Assembly: GCF_000285515.1 (NCBI RefSeq)
Contig: NZ_HE610957.1
Location: 1,665,151-1,729,150 of the forward strand
Origin: Paenibacillus senegalensis JC66
Lineage (GTDB): Bacteria > Bacillota > Bacilli > Paenibacillales > NBRC-103111
Length of the DNA: 64,000 nucleotides
Direction: 5' to 3'
Under the pieces are notes generated by a model. The model was not told the DNA's origin. It did not search any database and saw only the letters and a program-made list of their open reading frames with translations. Positions 26,682 through 36,481 of the stretch are shown here, piece after piece. The position numbers and the translations under genes were made by a program. Each line of letters starts with the position of its first letter. Positions within the stretch are counted from its first letter, which is position 1.

Positions 26682-28739
26682 TTACAACCAGGGATTCAGC
26701 CCCTCCCAACGAACCTTCCATGTACCGTTCTGTGGAAATCCCGGCAGGCTGCGCTCGCCTCCTTCATGCCAGCCGCAAGCCATCATTGCAACAGCGGTGA
26801 GCAAGCCGCCGTTGCCCGGCAGGTAAGCGGTAAGTCCCGGCCTTTGATAGTTGTGGCCGTTAGGCAGGTAATGGTTTTTGGTCGCATCCATCAATAGAAA
26901 TTCGACCGCCAGCTCCCGCTCCCCAAGCCGGGCCGCCGTCATCGCGCACATGGGAAAATCCCATCCCCAGGCCGTGTCCCAATCCCAACAATCCTTCACC
27001 TTCAGCAGCGTGTTTCTCATAACATCCCTGTCGATTAACGTGCCGGGCAAAATACCGAGCGCCCCTACCATGGAAGGATGATCGTGATTTTTCTCGCTGA
27101 ATGTATTCGGGCAATGCTCGTGGGCAAGGTAAAGGCCTTCCGCCTGCGGAGGGGAGGCCATGGCACCCGCCACCTTGACCCACAGCGGATTGGCCGGCTT
27201 GTGCAAGCGTTCAGCCCACCTGATCGCTATTTCCAATCCGAACTTCCAATATTCCAGCTCGTAGGGCGGATTCTTGCTCTCGTGCATGGCATGGCACTCC
27301 TGCGCCGGAATGAGCGGCGGTCCAAGCACGTAAGCCTGCCGTTCCTCCTCCCAGTGGGCATAGGAAACCATGAAGTCCGCCGCCTCAAACACCAGCGCTT
27401 CGTAGCGTTCCAATACAGCCTGGCTGGGCTCGGCCCGGTACAACAGCTCCGCCAGGTTCATCGGATGCGGCTGCTGCCAGATTAAGCCCGGAGCTACCGG
27501 GGACGGACTTTGCCTGCCGTCAAAGCCTACCATCTTCGGCCAGCGCGCCCCTTCATAGCCCTGGGACCGGGCCAGCTCCCTCGCTTGCGGAAGAATATCG
27601 TTGTACCAATCCATGCTTCTGCGCAGCAGCTCTGCACGGCCCCATAACGGAAAATGCGCAGCGTGCCACCAATGCATCTCCAGATGAAGCTTGCCGAACC
27701 AGCTGTTGTACATCAGGCCTGTTTCCTGCGGCGGCAGCGAGCCGGCGCTGTGGAGAGCGCAAAGAAACTGGGACAGCACCACCCGCCGCTCCAGCTCCGG
27801 GGCTCTCGGGTCACTGCTTCCGGCAAAATCAACAGCCGCCCCTCCCTGCCAGAAGCTCTCCCAATACGCGCTGCTCGCTTCGAGCAGCTCAGTTACGGTT
27901 ACGGATGCTGTGCGCGGTGAATCAGGGGCAAAGGTTACGGTAAAATCCAGCGTATCCGCTCCGTACTCCGGGACCAGTGTCCATTCATGTACATCCGTCT
28001 GCTTCACCCCTCCCGTGTTCCATTCCCACTTGACCGCGTAGCTGTCTTCGTCCATCACACGCTTCAGCAGCACATCCCGCTCCGACCCGCTCTCTACGGC
28101 TGTTTGATGTCTGCCATCATTGTCCCAATCGGCATACACCGCTTTGGACCAGCTGCGGTGAAGCATATCCGGTGCCGGGAACAGGAGGAAGACCTCTAGC
28201 CTCCCGCTCCCGATGAGCGGAGAATGGACGCTGACGCCAATCGTATCCCGCTGCGGGTGGCAGCCGGTGGTTACCTTGACAGGCACCCCTTCAACCGTAA
28301 ATTCACTGTACAGAATTCCGCTCCATAGGTTCATCTCCTGACGAATAGGAGTCACATCGGTGATTGCCGCCTCCTGTCCATCTTCCTTGAAGAACCGGAA
28401 TGCTATTCTTCCAAGCTGCAGCCGATGAGGATTTTGCCGCAGCCAATGATAAGCCTCCGGCTTGTCTTCCGGCTTCATCGGATAAGCGACCACACGGCCG
28501 TAAGTATCAAAGGTTTGATAAGGGATATCCTGATCACTGAACCGGCTGTGTCCGCCCGTATAATGCCATCCCCAATTCGATTGCGTCCCCAAAGGCACTT
28601 CATAGGCCTCGGGGAATGATTGCAGGCCGGTCAGATCGGCACTGAACGCGAATTCCCCGTTACCTACAGACAGAGGGGAAAGCGGTTCGATTCTGGTCAG
28701 CACCGGATGATTTCTTTCTACAATCTGTTTTCTGTTCAT
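26682..28739 (-). CDS. Six-hairpin glycosidase-like protein, family not recognised
   Basis: Protein of 685 aa without a signal peptide. The N-terminal part opens with LSPLSVGNGEFAFSADLTG, resembling the beta domain of GH65/GH95-type enzymes (GNGEFA). The C-terminal half looks like an (alpha/alpha)6 barrel, with LHLEMHWWHAAHFPLWGR, IPAQECHAMHE and WDWDTAWGWDFPMCAMTAARL, rich in Trp, His, Glu and Asp that could form an active site. GGAGGAG supports ATG 28739. It lies between the membrane AraC regulator and oligogalacturonate lyase, so it probably acts on the same imported oligosaccharide. I cannot give a GH family or reaction. Confidence 0.75.
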   Translation of the reverse strand: MNRKQIVERNHPVLTRIEPLSPLSVGNGEFAFSADLTGLQSFPEAYEVPLGTQSNWGWHYTGGHSRFSDQDIPYQTFDTYGRVVAYPMKPEDKPEAYHWLRQNPHRLQLGRIAFRFFKEDGQEAAITDVTPIRQEMNLWSGILYSEFTVEGVPVKVTTGCHPQRDTIGVSVHSPLIGSGRLEVFLLFPAPDMLHRSWSKAVYADWDNDGRHQTAVESGSERDVLLKRVMDEDSYAVKWEWNTGGVKQTDVHEWTLVPEYGADTLDFTVTFAPDSPRTASVTVTELLEASSAYWESFWQGGAAVDFAGSSDPRAPELERRVVLSQFLCALHSAGSLPPQETGLMYNSWFGKLHLEMHWWHAAHFPLWGRAELLRRSMDWYNDILPQARELARSQGYEGARWPKMVGFDGRQSPSPVAPGLIWQQPHPMNLAELLYRAEPSQAVLERYEALVFEAADFMVSYAHWEEERQAYVLGPPLIPAQECHAMHESKNPPYELEYWKFGLEIAIRWAERLHKPANPLWVKVAGAMASPPQAEGLYLAHEHCPNTFSEKNHDHPSMVGALGILPGTLIDRDVMRNTLLKVKDCWDWDTAWGWDFPMCAMTAARLGERELAVEFLLMDATKNHYLPNGHNYQRPGLTAYLPGNGGLLTAVAMMACGWHEGGERSLPGFPQNGTWKVRWEGLNPWL

Positions 28740-28858
28740 GGCTCCTCCTTTTGCCGCACACTTGTTCAGCCAGGACATCAGGCAGGCCGCGCTTATGCCG
28801 GCTTCCAGCTAGTGCCGCTCCTATATTCCGCTCTTCCAAATTCTCGTCTCCCAAGCGT

Positions 28859-31156
28859 TTATGCGCGTGTCAGCCCGGAAGCGGGGCCCTCCCGGTTTTT
28901 CATCATTTCCCTGTATTTGCCCGGTGTAATATCTTTATATTTGCGATAAACCCGGATGAAGCTGTTTTCATGCTGATAACCGACCATTGATGCGATTTCA
29001 GAAATTTTATGATCCGTCATGAGCAGCAGCTCCCCGGCCCGTTCCATTCTCAGCCTGGTGAAGTATCCATATATCGTATCGTTCATTTCCTGCTTGAACA
29101 GCTGGCTGGCCAAGCTGACGCTGATTCCTGCGGAATCGGCAATTTCCTGGATGCCGACCGGTTCCTCGAGATGACCCTTCATATATTCGATCATTCGCTG
29201 GCACAAGATGAAATCCTTGCTTTGAGTCAGGCTGCTGAACCGCTCTGCCAGCAGTTCAACCTGCTTTTGCAGCCGGTCTTGAATATCGTCCAGCAGCATG
29301 GTCTCGAAATCGGAGGCATCGGAGTCGTCCCACAGCCCGGCTTCTCCTCTCTCAAAGATGCGGTCCAGTTTATCCGCTGCCATTCTGTAGAAGGAAACAG
29401 CCGCGGACGGATACCAATAATCTCTGCGGACATCCTCCACGGTTCGTTCAATAATGCGCAATGCCCGTTCCCTGCTGCCTGCCTCAACCGCCTCAGCCAG
29501 TTCCGTCAGCACAGAATCCTGCGGGAAGCTTTCCGCCATTTCATGCTCGGAAACCTCCTCATACGCAATGATCTGCCCGTAACCTCTGTACAACCGGTAG
29601 CTGAGTGCATTTCCCGCCTCAAACATAGCATGTTTCAACTTGCAGGCATCGGAATGAGGGGCGCTGATCCCGATTGTTATCGTAAACTTCAGCAATTGGG
29701 CAATAATCTCAGCGGCTTCTTCAAGCTTCGCCTCCAGAGCCTCGTCCCTGCCCGCCGGCTGCAGCAAAATAGCTGTCCGGTCCTTGCCCAAATCGGCATA
29801 GACCATTCGCCAATCAGCAGAAACCAGCTCCGCAATAATGTTGGAAACGGCAAATTTCAGCAGGGAATGATCGGATTTGGGGAAGCGTCCGCACCATTCC
29901 TTGTAATTATCTACCGACACAATAACGATCCTTAACGGAGCATCTGTCCAGCCCTTGAAATAACGGTTCCACTTCTCGAAGATTTCCCTCTTTCCGCTCA
30001 TGTTTCCGGTGCAGACATCCAACAGAAATTTGGAGGAAGCCTCCGGCATCGTTTGCCGGATAAGCCGGGATAGCTGGGCGTGATCGTTCAGCAGCTCGCC
30101 GGTTATTTTCTCCAGATCAATCAGATCGGGACTGAGCTTATCCCGTTCGTAGCTCTGCAGCAGCTGCCTCATCCGGCGCACGGGCTTGAAGGCAACCGCA
30201 TTGAAATACAAGATGGCCAATCCGCCCAGGACAAGCGCTGCAATTGACACATAGATTACAACATCGCGGATTTTCTTGGAATTGGCGAGCAGGCTGTCCT
30301 GGGAAATGATCGAGACATACCTCCATCCGGTAACGGGGGACTGCAGCTGGTAAGCCAGCAGCAGTTTGTCCTCATAGCGGAACTCGCCCAGCCGTTCCCC
30401 TCCTATTTGCGAAATCGCCTCATTGACCGCCTCTGTCTCGAAGGCATAATTGCCTATTGCATAGAGCGGCTCGTCACTCTGGTCGAGAATAAACCGGCGG
30501 CTGTCCAATGCTGAGATGGCCGGGGGAGTCATGTGACGGAACAAATCATCGTTCTTGAAATTTACGGCAACCATGCCTTTGAACTCGCCCTGGATCATAA
30601 TTTTCCTGAAAAGGGTAATGTCTGACCCCTGGTTTCTCGTCCCTTCCGGAACTTCCCTTTTCTTGACCATCATCATTTCATCCCCGAATTGATCGGCCAC
30701 CTCCACCCACTCGGAATCGGCGAAGGTGATGTTACTTGAACTGAACCCTTGCGGAAACGCTACGAAACTGCCCCGCTCCATATCATAGATGTAAACGCTT
30801 TTAATATAGGGGGCGCTGCCGACCAGTGTCTCCAGAAACTGATAGAGCTCGGTAATGTTATGATAAGAATTTTGCTCTTCATCGGTAAAAAACTTGTAAA
30901 CGTTAGAATTCAAAGCTACCTTGATTGCCAGCTGGTTGCTTTCCTGAATGTAGCTGTCGATGAAGTCCATGCTTATGTGCAGGAGCTGATGCTGCGGCTC
31001 GCTTAATTCTTCCTGCAGCACGGTCTTGGACGTATAGTAAGAGGTGATGCCGACAGCTACAATAATCAGGAAAACGGAAATGGTCATAATGAATACCAAC
31101 CTGGTCTGGGTATTGGCGATATTGTACTTCAACCATTTCATAAGGGATTGGGTCAT
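28859..31156 (-). CDS. Membrane-bound AraC-type regulator (YtdP/YesS-like)
   Basis: One-component regulator of 765 aa. One helix at about residues 20-42 and another at about 300-325 enclose a Cache-like extracellular sensor. A long cytoplasmic linker follows, and the last 100 residues carry two AraC helix-turn-helix motifs (GIQEIADSAGISVSLASQLF; ISEIASMVGYQHENSFIRVY). This architecture is known in Bacillus from regulators of rhamnogalacturonan use (YesS, YtdP). It sits inside the pectin-type operon between the binding protein and the hydrolases, so it probably senses the oligosaccharide outside the cell and activates this operon. AAAGGTGG precedes the ATG. Confidence 0.9.
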   Translation of the reverse strand: MTQSLMKWLKYNIANTQTRLVFIMTISVFLIIVAVGITSYYTSKTVLQEELSEPQHQLLHISMDFIDSYIQESNQLAIKVALNSNVYKFFTDEEQNSYHNITELYQFLETLVGSAPYIKSVYIYDMERGSFVAFPQGFSSSNITFADSEWVEVADQFGDEMMMVKKREVPEGTRNQGSDITLFRKIMIQGEFKGMVAVNFKNDDLFRHMTPPAISALDSRRFILDQSDEPLYAIGNYAFETEAVNEAISQIGGERLGEFRYEDKLLLAYQLQSPVTGWRYVSIISQDSLLANSKKIRDVVIYVSIAALVLGGLAILYFNAVAFKPVRRMRQLLQSYERDKLSPDLIDLEKITGELLNDHAQLSRLIRQTMPEASSKFLLDVCTGNMSGKREIFEKWNRYFKGWTDAPLRIVIVSVDNYKEWCGRFPKSDHSLLKFAVSNIIAELVSADWRMVYADLGKDRTAILLQPAGRDEALEAKLEEAAEIIAQLLKFTITIGISAPHSDACKLKHAMFEAGNALSYRLYRGYGQIIAYEEVSEHEMAESFPQDSVLTELAEAVEAGSRERALRIIERTVEDVRRDYWYPSAAVSFYRMAADKLDRIFERGEAGLWDDSDASDFETMLLDDIQDRLQKQVELLAERFSSLTQSKDFILCQRMIEYMKGHLEEPVGIQEIADSAGISVSLASQLFKQEMNDTIYGYFTRLRMERAGELLLMTDHKISEIASMVGYQHENSFIRVYRKYKDITPGKYREMMKNREGPASGLTRA

Positions 31157-31286
31157 GGATCATTACCACCTTTACACAGTATGGACTCATTATACTGCGA
31201 AACCCGTCCCCGGAACGATAGTCCGATTGGATCCTGTACCGGCTCCCGCATAGCCGCATTCCCTAAACATTCAAAAATTCCGGCGA

Positions 31287-31336
31287 GGATGGCCCTTCCC
31301 ATGCAATGGGTTAACGATATATGTTCAAGGCCATCC
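31287..31336. repeat. Inverted repeat between binding-protein and regulator genes
   Basis: GGATGGCC (31287-31294) and GGCCATCC (31329-31336) are exact inverted copies 34 nt apart, in the 196-bp spacer between the solute-binding-protein stop and the AraC regulator start. It could form a stem in the operon mRNA that lowers expression of the downstream genes relative to the binding protein. No T-run. Confidence 0.45.
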
Positions 31337-31352
31337 CGAATACTTGAATGAT

Positions 31353-32894
31353 CTACTTCACTTTCTCATACCATTCCTGCACCCGCTGCGTAACGATATC
31401 CCCGCCCGCGGCCTTCCAACGTTCCACGAACTCGTCGAATTTCTCGATCGGGAGCTCGCCGATAACGATCTTGGTCAAATACTCCTGGAACAATTTGTGC
31501 GACTGGATATCCGGGAAGCCTTCATATACCGTGCTTGGCAGTCCGTCACCCGCTATTCTTCTCGCATCCGCCGTGCTTACGGTGAAGATATCTTTAACCA
31601 TCTGCTGCTGGTCCTCATCGTACGTTTCCTCAATCCGGATTTCCATGTCTTCTTCAGTCGTCAGGTTCTTCATTCCGAGCGCAAGCGGCCTGTCGTCTGC
31701 CGGGGGCAAGAGAACCTTCCTGCCGTCCACCACTTCATGCTGCTGTCCTTCTATCCCGTAGCGGATAAATTCATCGTTCGCCGGATCATAGAAGAAGTCC
31801 AGCAGCCTGAGAGAGGCTTCAGCTTTGGCCGCAGCTTCCGTTGGAATAATCCATTCCGGCTCACCCATGCTTTTCTGCGTAACGAAGCCTTCGAAGCCTT
31901 CCGCCTTGGGCAGCGGCATCCCGACTATGTAGGCATCCGGCGCTTTTTGCAGCATAGCGTTGTAGCGGTCACGCACGTTCGCCGGCAGGTGATACCAGCT
32001 GCCTACCAGATTATTGTTGATCTTCGCCTGCCATACATCCCCTTTATTAAGGAACGTCTCATTGTCGAGCAGCTTTTCCTCGTATAAATGGGCGATGAAC
32101 TTTATCGCTTCCCTCATATTTTCCGTAATGCCGGCATATTGGATTTCTCCATCATAAATATCCCATTCCGGGTATCCTTCCCACATAGCGACTCCATAGA
32201 TGGCAAACAAATGGTCCATCCAGCGCCCGAATTCACGCCCGGTCGTCGGCAGTTCGTCCTTCTCGCCATTGCCGTTCGGATCCTGATCGCGGAAAGCCTT
32301 CAGCAGCTCGATATAATCATCCACTGTCTCGGGCATCTCCATACCGACAGCGTCAATCCAGTCCTGACGAATCATCGGGGCGCGCTCCGGCACAAGGAAC
32401 ACCTTCGGAACGTAATAAATTTTGCCGTCAGGCGATGCCGAACGGACGACATCCCAGGCTTCCTCGGGAATCCGCTCCCATACATTCGGCGCGTATTCGG
32501 GGAGCAGATCATCAAGCGGCAGGGCTCCCCCCTGCTGGATCAAGGTCTGCTCCACTCCTCCGATTGGCCGGAGAATATCGGGCAAATTACCGGAAGCAAT
32601 CATCAGATTGACGTATTCCGATGGTTCGGAGCCTGGCGGCGTGGTAACAAGCTGATATTCGACCCCGGTTCTTTCCCGGATATAGGATACATGCGGATCG
32701 TCGCTTTTCGGAATCGTTCCGACACCCATATGGCTCTTGAATACTTTGACCTGAACGACTTCGTTCTCCGGGCCGGAACCGCTGCTTTCCCCATCCGGCA
32801 AGCTGCCGTTGTTCTGCGGCGGAGTGGCGCAGCCCGCTGCCATCAGCAGAGTCAAAGCCAGCGGAGCCCATGCTTTCTTCATCGCTTTTGTCAT
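31353..32894 (-). CDS. Solute-binding lipoprotein of the pectin-type operon (LplA-like)
   Basis: Extracellular binding lipoprotein, 513 aa, longer than ordinary sugar receptors, as is usual for the LplA/YtcQ group that works with LplB/LplC-type permeases. The lipobox is LLMAAGC. Characteristic stretches are DILRPIGGVEQTLIQQGGALPL and DGKIYYVPKVFLVPERAPMIRQ, given here in part. GGGAGG stands 8 nt before ATG. It is the third gene of the operon, 99 bp after the second permease. It probably binds a pectic or otherwise acidic/complex oligosaccharide, judging by the lyase downstream. Confidence 0.9.
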   Translation of the reverse strand: MTKAMKKAWAPLALTLLMAAGCATPPQNNGSLPDGESSGSGPENEVVQVKVFKSHMGVGTIPKSDDPHVSYIRERTGVEYQLVTTPPGSEPSEYVNLMIASGNLPDILRPIGGVEQTLIQQGGALPLDDLLPEYAPNVWERIPEEAWDVVRSASPDGKIYYVPKVFLVPERAPMIRQDWIDAVGMEMPETVDDYIELLKAFRDQDPNGNGEKDELPTTGREFGRWMDHLFAIYGVAMWEGYPEWDIYDGEIQYAGITENMREAIKFIAHLYEEKLLDNETFLNKGDVWQAKINNNLVGSWYHLPANVRDRYNAMLQKAPDAYIVGMPLPKAEGFEGFVTQKSMGEPEWIIPTEAAAKAEASLRLLDFFYDPANDEFIRYGIEGQQHEVVDGRKVLLPPADDRPLALGMKNLTTEEDMEIRIEETYDEDQQQMVKDIFTVSTADARRIAGDGLPSTVYEGFPDIQSHKLFQEYLTKIVIGELPIEKFDEFVERWKAAGGDIVTQRVQEWYEKVK

Positions 32895-32993
32895 AAATGA
32901 TCCTCCCTTTAACCTATTGTTGATCTATATCACCGAATTGACGGTTCAATAGCTGTTTTCTTCGGCTGGCAGCGCTTCAATGAAAACGCTCTC

Positions 32994-33863
32994 TTATTCT
33001 TTCAGCGAGCCAAGCATGGCCCCTTTTACAAAGAACTTTTGCAGGTAAGGGTAAACCAGTACGATCGGCACAGTAGCAAAAATAATCGTAGCCGCTTTCA
33101 AGGTCGTCGTATTGAAATCGTAATCCCCAAGAAACATATTGACCTGGGCCAGCTCTTCGGGTGAAATCAAATACGCCCGCAGCTTCATTTGCAAAGGCCA
33201 TAATTCCGGGTCCCTTAAGAACAGAACCGCCCGCGAGAACGTATTCCAATAACCGACTGCATAAAACAAGCTTACCGTAGCCATCACGGGCTTGGATAGC
33301 GGCAGATAAATTTGAAACAGGATGCGGAAGTCATGGCAGCCGTCTATTCTGGCGGAATCGTCCAGCTCCTTCGGTATGCCCATAAAAAAGGTTCGGATAA
33401 TAACCATATTAAATGTCCCGATCAATCCGGGAATAATAAGTGCCCATAAACTGTTCATCATGCCAAGCTCTCTTACGGTCAGGAAGAACGGAATCATCGG
33501 GGCGTTAAAAATCATCGTCAAGACAATGGCGAACATAACAGGCTTGCGGATCAGAAATTCCTTCCGGGATAGCGGAAATGCGGTCAGAATCGAAAACAGC
33601 ATGCTCAGCAGGGTACCGAGAACCGTAATGTAAACCGTTATGCCAAACGATTTCCACAGCCCTTTATTTTGCAAAATATGGACCCAGGATGCTGTGGTGA
33701 ACTCAACCGGAAGCAGAAACACTTCCTTGGAATCGGCCGCGATCGGCGAGCTGAACGACATGGCGAGCAAATGAAGCAGCGGCATAACCATAGTCGCCGA
33801 AGCTGCTATCAGAAATACGTAGTTGATCAGCTGAAAGCTCTTTTCTCCGAGTGATAGTTTCAT
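32994..33863 (-). CDS. ABC transporter permease, LplC-like
   Basis: Inner-membrane subunit, 289 aa, six predicted helices. The EAA loop reads DSARIDGCHDFRILFQIYLP, with Asp-Ser in place of the usual Glu-Ala, common in this subfamily. It begins directly after the stop of the LplB-like gene. With that gene and the LplA-like lipoprotein it forms an oligosaccharide importer without its own ATPase. Confidence 0.92.
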   Translation of the reverse strand: MKLSLGEKSFQLINYVFLIAASATMVMPLLHLLAMSFSSPIAADSKEVFLLPVEFTTASWVHILQNKGLWKSFGITVYITVLGTLLSMLFSILTAFPLSRKEFLIRKPVMFAIVLTMIFNAPMIPFFLTVRELGMMNSLWALIIPGLIGTFNMVIIRTFFMGIPKELDDSARIDGCHDFRILFQIYLPLSKPVMATVSLFYAVGYWNTFSRAVLFLRDPELWPLQMKLRAYLISPEELAQVNMFLGDYDFNTTTLKAATIIFATVPIVLVYPYLQKFFVKGAMLGSLKE

Positions 33864-34826
33864 TTACCATAACCCCTGTTCCGTTTTTCTGGCCATCCGG
33901 TTAAAAATCCACAGCAATATAAAGCCGATAACCGATTGGAATATGCCGATGGCTGTCGTCACGCTGTACTGCCCCTGAAGTACACCCGCCCGGTAAACAT
34001 AAGTTTCGATAATATCGCCTACCGAATAGGTCATCGGAGTGAGCAAATTGTAGATTTGGTCGAAGCCAAGCTCCAGGAAATTGCCGATGTTCAATAAAAA
34101 GAGAACAAGAATGGTTGGAAACAGGGACGGAAGAGTAATGTACCAGGTTTGCTTCCACTTACTCGCTCCGTCTATTACAGCCGCCTCATACAAGTTGGGA
34201 TCAATACCGCTTATGGCCGCGAGATAGATGATCGTTCCCCACCCGACTTCTTTCCAAATGGAAGACAGCACGACAATGGTTCGGAAATACGCCTCCTGCT
34301 GCATAAACAAAATCGGCTCGAAACCGAACAGCCCGCGAATGACATTAACGATCCCCTGAGACGCCAAAACTTCAAAAACGATCCCTCCCACAACGACCCA
34401 GGACAGAAAGTGCGGCAGATAAAACAGGCTTTGGATAGTTCGTTTGACCATCATAAGCCGGATTTCGTTAAACAGAAGAGCCAGAATAATCGGCGCCGGA
34501 AAGCCGAATACAAGCTGGTAAAGCGCAATTAAAGACGTATTTCTCAATACGTTATAGAAGTCCTGATAAGTGAAGATGAAGCGGAAATTGTCTAACCCTA
34601 CCCAAGGACTTCCCATTATGCCTTTGAAAATCTGATAGTCTTGAAAAGCAATGACGCTTCCGGCCAGCGGAACATACTTGAATAGGACATAGAATACAAT
34701 ACCGGGAAAAATCATTAGATAAAGCATCCAATGCTTGCGGATATTCTCCAAATACCGATTCTTGAATGTCCTAGGCCGGTGACCCGGCTTACCCGAACTC
34801 ACCATCTCTGCAGACAACTCTGCCAT
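33864..34826 (-). CDS. ABC transporter permease, LplB-like
   Basis: First gene of the leftward glycan operon, 320 aa, six predicted helices, EAA loop EAAVIDGASKWKQTWYITLP. A basic N-terminal tail precedes the first helix (WMLYLMIFPGIVFYVLFKYVP). GGAAGGAG stands 10 nt before the ATG. The operon runs to the GH95 gene at 22878. Confidence 0.92.
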   Translation of the reverse strand: MAELSAEMVSSGKPGHRPRTFKNRYLENIRKHWMLYLMIFPGIVFYVLFKYVPLAGSVIAFQDYQIFKGIMGSPWVGLDNFRFIFTYQDFYNVLRNTSLIALYQLVFGFPAPIILALLFNEIRLMMVKRTIQSLFYLPHFLSWVVVGGIVFEVLASQGIVNVIRGLFGFEPILFMQQEAYFRTIVVLSSIWKEVGWGTIIYLAAISGIDPNLYEAAVIDGASKWKQTWYITLPSLFPTILVLFLLNIGNFLELGFDQIYNLLTPMTYSVGDIIETYVYRAGVLQGQYSVTTAIGIFQSVIGFILLWIFNRMARKTEQGLW

Positions 34827-34876
34827 AGCTCACCAGCTCCTTCCAGTAAAATGATGGGGCATTTCGGCTAGTCCCT

Positions 34877-34905
34877 ATCTTACGCACCGTGTAAGCTCAA
34901 TACAA
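34877..34905 (-). promoter_or_regulatory. Candidate promoter of the glycan operon
   Basis: On the minus strand TTGTAT, 17-bp spacer, TAAGAT, about 50 bp upstream of the LplB-like start. The rest of the 34827-35124 spacer holds nothing I recognise. Confidence 0.4.
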
Positions 34906-35124
34906 TCAAGCGATATTCCAGCGAATGAACAATTCCGGGATTCGGCAGGAGCGCGCATTCAGGAGGATCAGTTCGGGGCTGACATTCATTGTGCAGAAGA
35001 GCCGCTACCCCGGACGGGACAGCGGTTTGGAAGATCGGTTTATTATCTGGAGGATTGGATGATTGAAGATGACAGTTAATGATTGCCGCGAGAGGCAAAC
35101 GAGCTGCAGCTGAGTGACGGTGGG

Positions 35125-35224
35125 TTGACAGTCTATGGTTTAGGGGCTAAACTACATTTATAGCTTTGCAGTCCCGATTCCATGAGTTCCAAATTTTTTT
35201 ACATTATTGGTTTAGCGTCTAAAC
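35125..35224 (+). promoter_or_regulatory. Promoter with two GTTTAG-N3-CTAAAC operators
   Basis: TTGACA (35125-35130), 17-bp spacer and TAAACT (35148-35153) form a promoter. The perfect inverted repeat GTTTAG-GGG-CTAAAC at 35138-35152 overlaps it, and a second copy, GTTTAG-CGT-CTAAAC, is at 35210-35224, 72 bp on and just before the ribosome site GAGGTG. Spacing and symmetry fit a small MarR- or TetR-type repressor. No such regulator gene is adjacent on this side. Confidence 0.75.
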
Positions 35225-35240
35225 TTTAATAATGAGGTGA

Positions 35241-36197
35241 TTCATAAATGAACATCCCTTTGCCGGAGGTTTGATCATCGAGTGGTTCAATTGGCGCTGG
35301 CTATTTTTAAGTCATGTCCCCCTGCTGCTGCTAGCCACCATTCTCGCTTACCGATATATTCCAAAAGGTTCTCAACAAAGAAAAGAACAGTCTTTCGATC
35401 AGTTGGGAGCCGCGCTATTGATGTTTCTGATCGCCGCATCCATGTTTATTATATCGAATGCTCAGGCGTGGAACTGGTTGTCGTTAAAGCCTTTGCTGCT
35501 TGCAGGTGCAGTAATGCTAGGCTTCTGCGCTCTGCTCTTTGTAGAAAAGCGCCATCCGAATCCCTTTGTACCTGTCCAGGCTTTGCGAATTCGGGCTGTA
35601 TCAAGCGGGTTAATTATTAGCTGCGCAGGATTTATCATGACTCAAACCGTGCTAGTGCTGATGCCCTTCTACTTAACTGATGTTAAATTCCTGTCTCCCT
35701 CAACAGCAGGGGTTGCTCTGAGTGCGTATCCCATATTGCTGGCTGTGTCATCTCCGCTTGCCGGCTTTTTATCTGATCGGCACGGTTCTAGACGATTGAT
35801 GCTTTTGGGGTTGTCCTGCATCGGTTTAGGATTAGCGATCCTTGCTTTTTCGTCTGGACCGCTACCGATGATCGGGGTTATCTTGGTACTCGCCTTGATC
35901 GGGATGGGGATGGGGCTGATGACCACTCCAAACAACCGATTTATTATGGCACATACCTCTGCAGAACAAGCGGGAACGATTGGAGGATTCATCGCATTAT
36001 CGCGTAATATAGGCATGGTCTCAGGAGCAGCCATCGGTCTTGGCATGCTGCATCAACAGGGGGTTATGAGTGAAGGAGCATTGTTTGCTGCACTCCAAAC
36101 AGGATTTATCATCAATTTGCTCATTTGTCTCGGAAGTGTGGGGATTCTCGGGTATAGCGGCATCCTTCGTGTTCAACAGCGTGTCCATCCACGCTAA
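35241..36197 (+). pseudogene. DHA2-type MFS efflux gene lacking its N-terminal part
   Basis: The open frame begins right after a TGA at 35238 and encodes the C-terminal 300-odd residues of a 14-helix drug efflux protein, from FAGGLIIEWFNWRWLFL (normally helix 5-6) to the end. About 150-170 N-terminal residues are missing. A proper ribosome site (GAGGTG) and ATG at 35248 exist but read MNIPLPEV and stop at 35272 in another frame. This looks like an internal deletion that fused the original start to the middle of the gene out of frame. A TTG at 35271 could still give a 308-aa fragment. Remaining helices: about nine. Confidence 0.75.
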
Positions 36198-36295
36198 AGC
36201 CTTAATAAACAAATTTTGAGCTGCAGCCAGGAAGCATTCATGCCAACCAATTTTATTTGATTTCCTTAAAGCCACAGTCTTCGAGATGGATATTG

Positions 36296-36352
36296 AGTTT
36301 GAATACGGCATTAATGAATCTCGGGAATGACTTGGGGGGAGCTTTGGGAGGT
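36296..36352 (+). pseudogene. Possible remnant of another MFS gene
   Basis: One frame reads SLNTALMNLGNDLGGALGG, which resembles the late-helix motif of DHA1-type MFS proteins, with no start, no other helices and a frame change right after. It lies in the 284-bp space between the truncated MFS gene and an intact, convergent MFS gene. Short, so it may be chance. Confidence 0.25.
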
Positions 36353-36481
36353 TGGCCATGGAAAAGAATACACCGGTGTATGGTAAAGCAAAAACGGCGG
36401 GAACCAATTTCTCGTCCCACCGTCCGCAATAGGGCTGTTCCACATCCATTTGGACAAACGGATTATTCTAATAATATTGAT

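Noticed and set aside
29009-29935. 308-codon open frame antisense to the membrane AraC regulator
   Set aside because: The opposite strand encodes a clearly recognisable regulator with HTH motifs; the antisense product has no family features and no ribosome site of note.
31344-32900. Two long plus-strand frames opposite the LplA-like binding protein
   Set aside because: They mirror a well-supported binding-protein gene and are composition-driven shadows.
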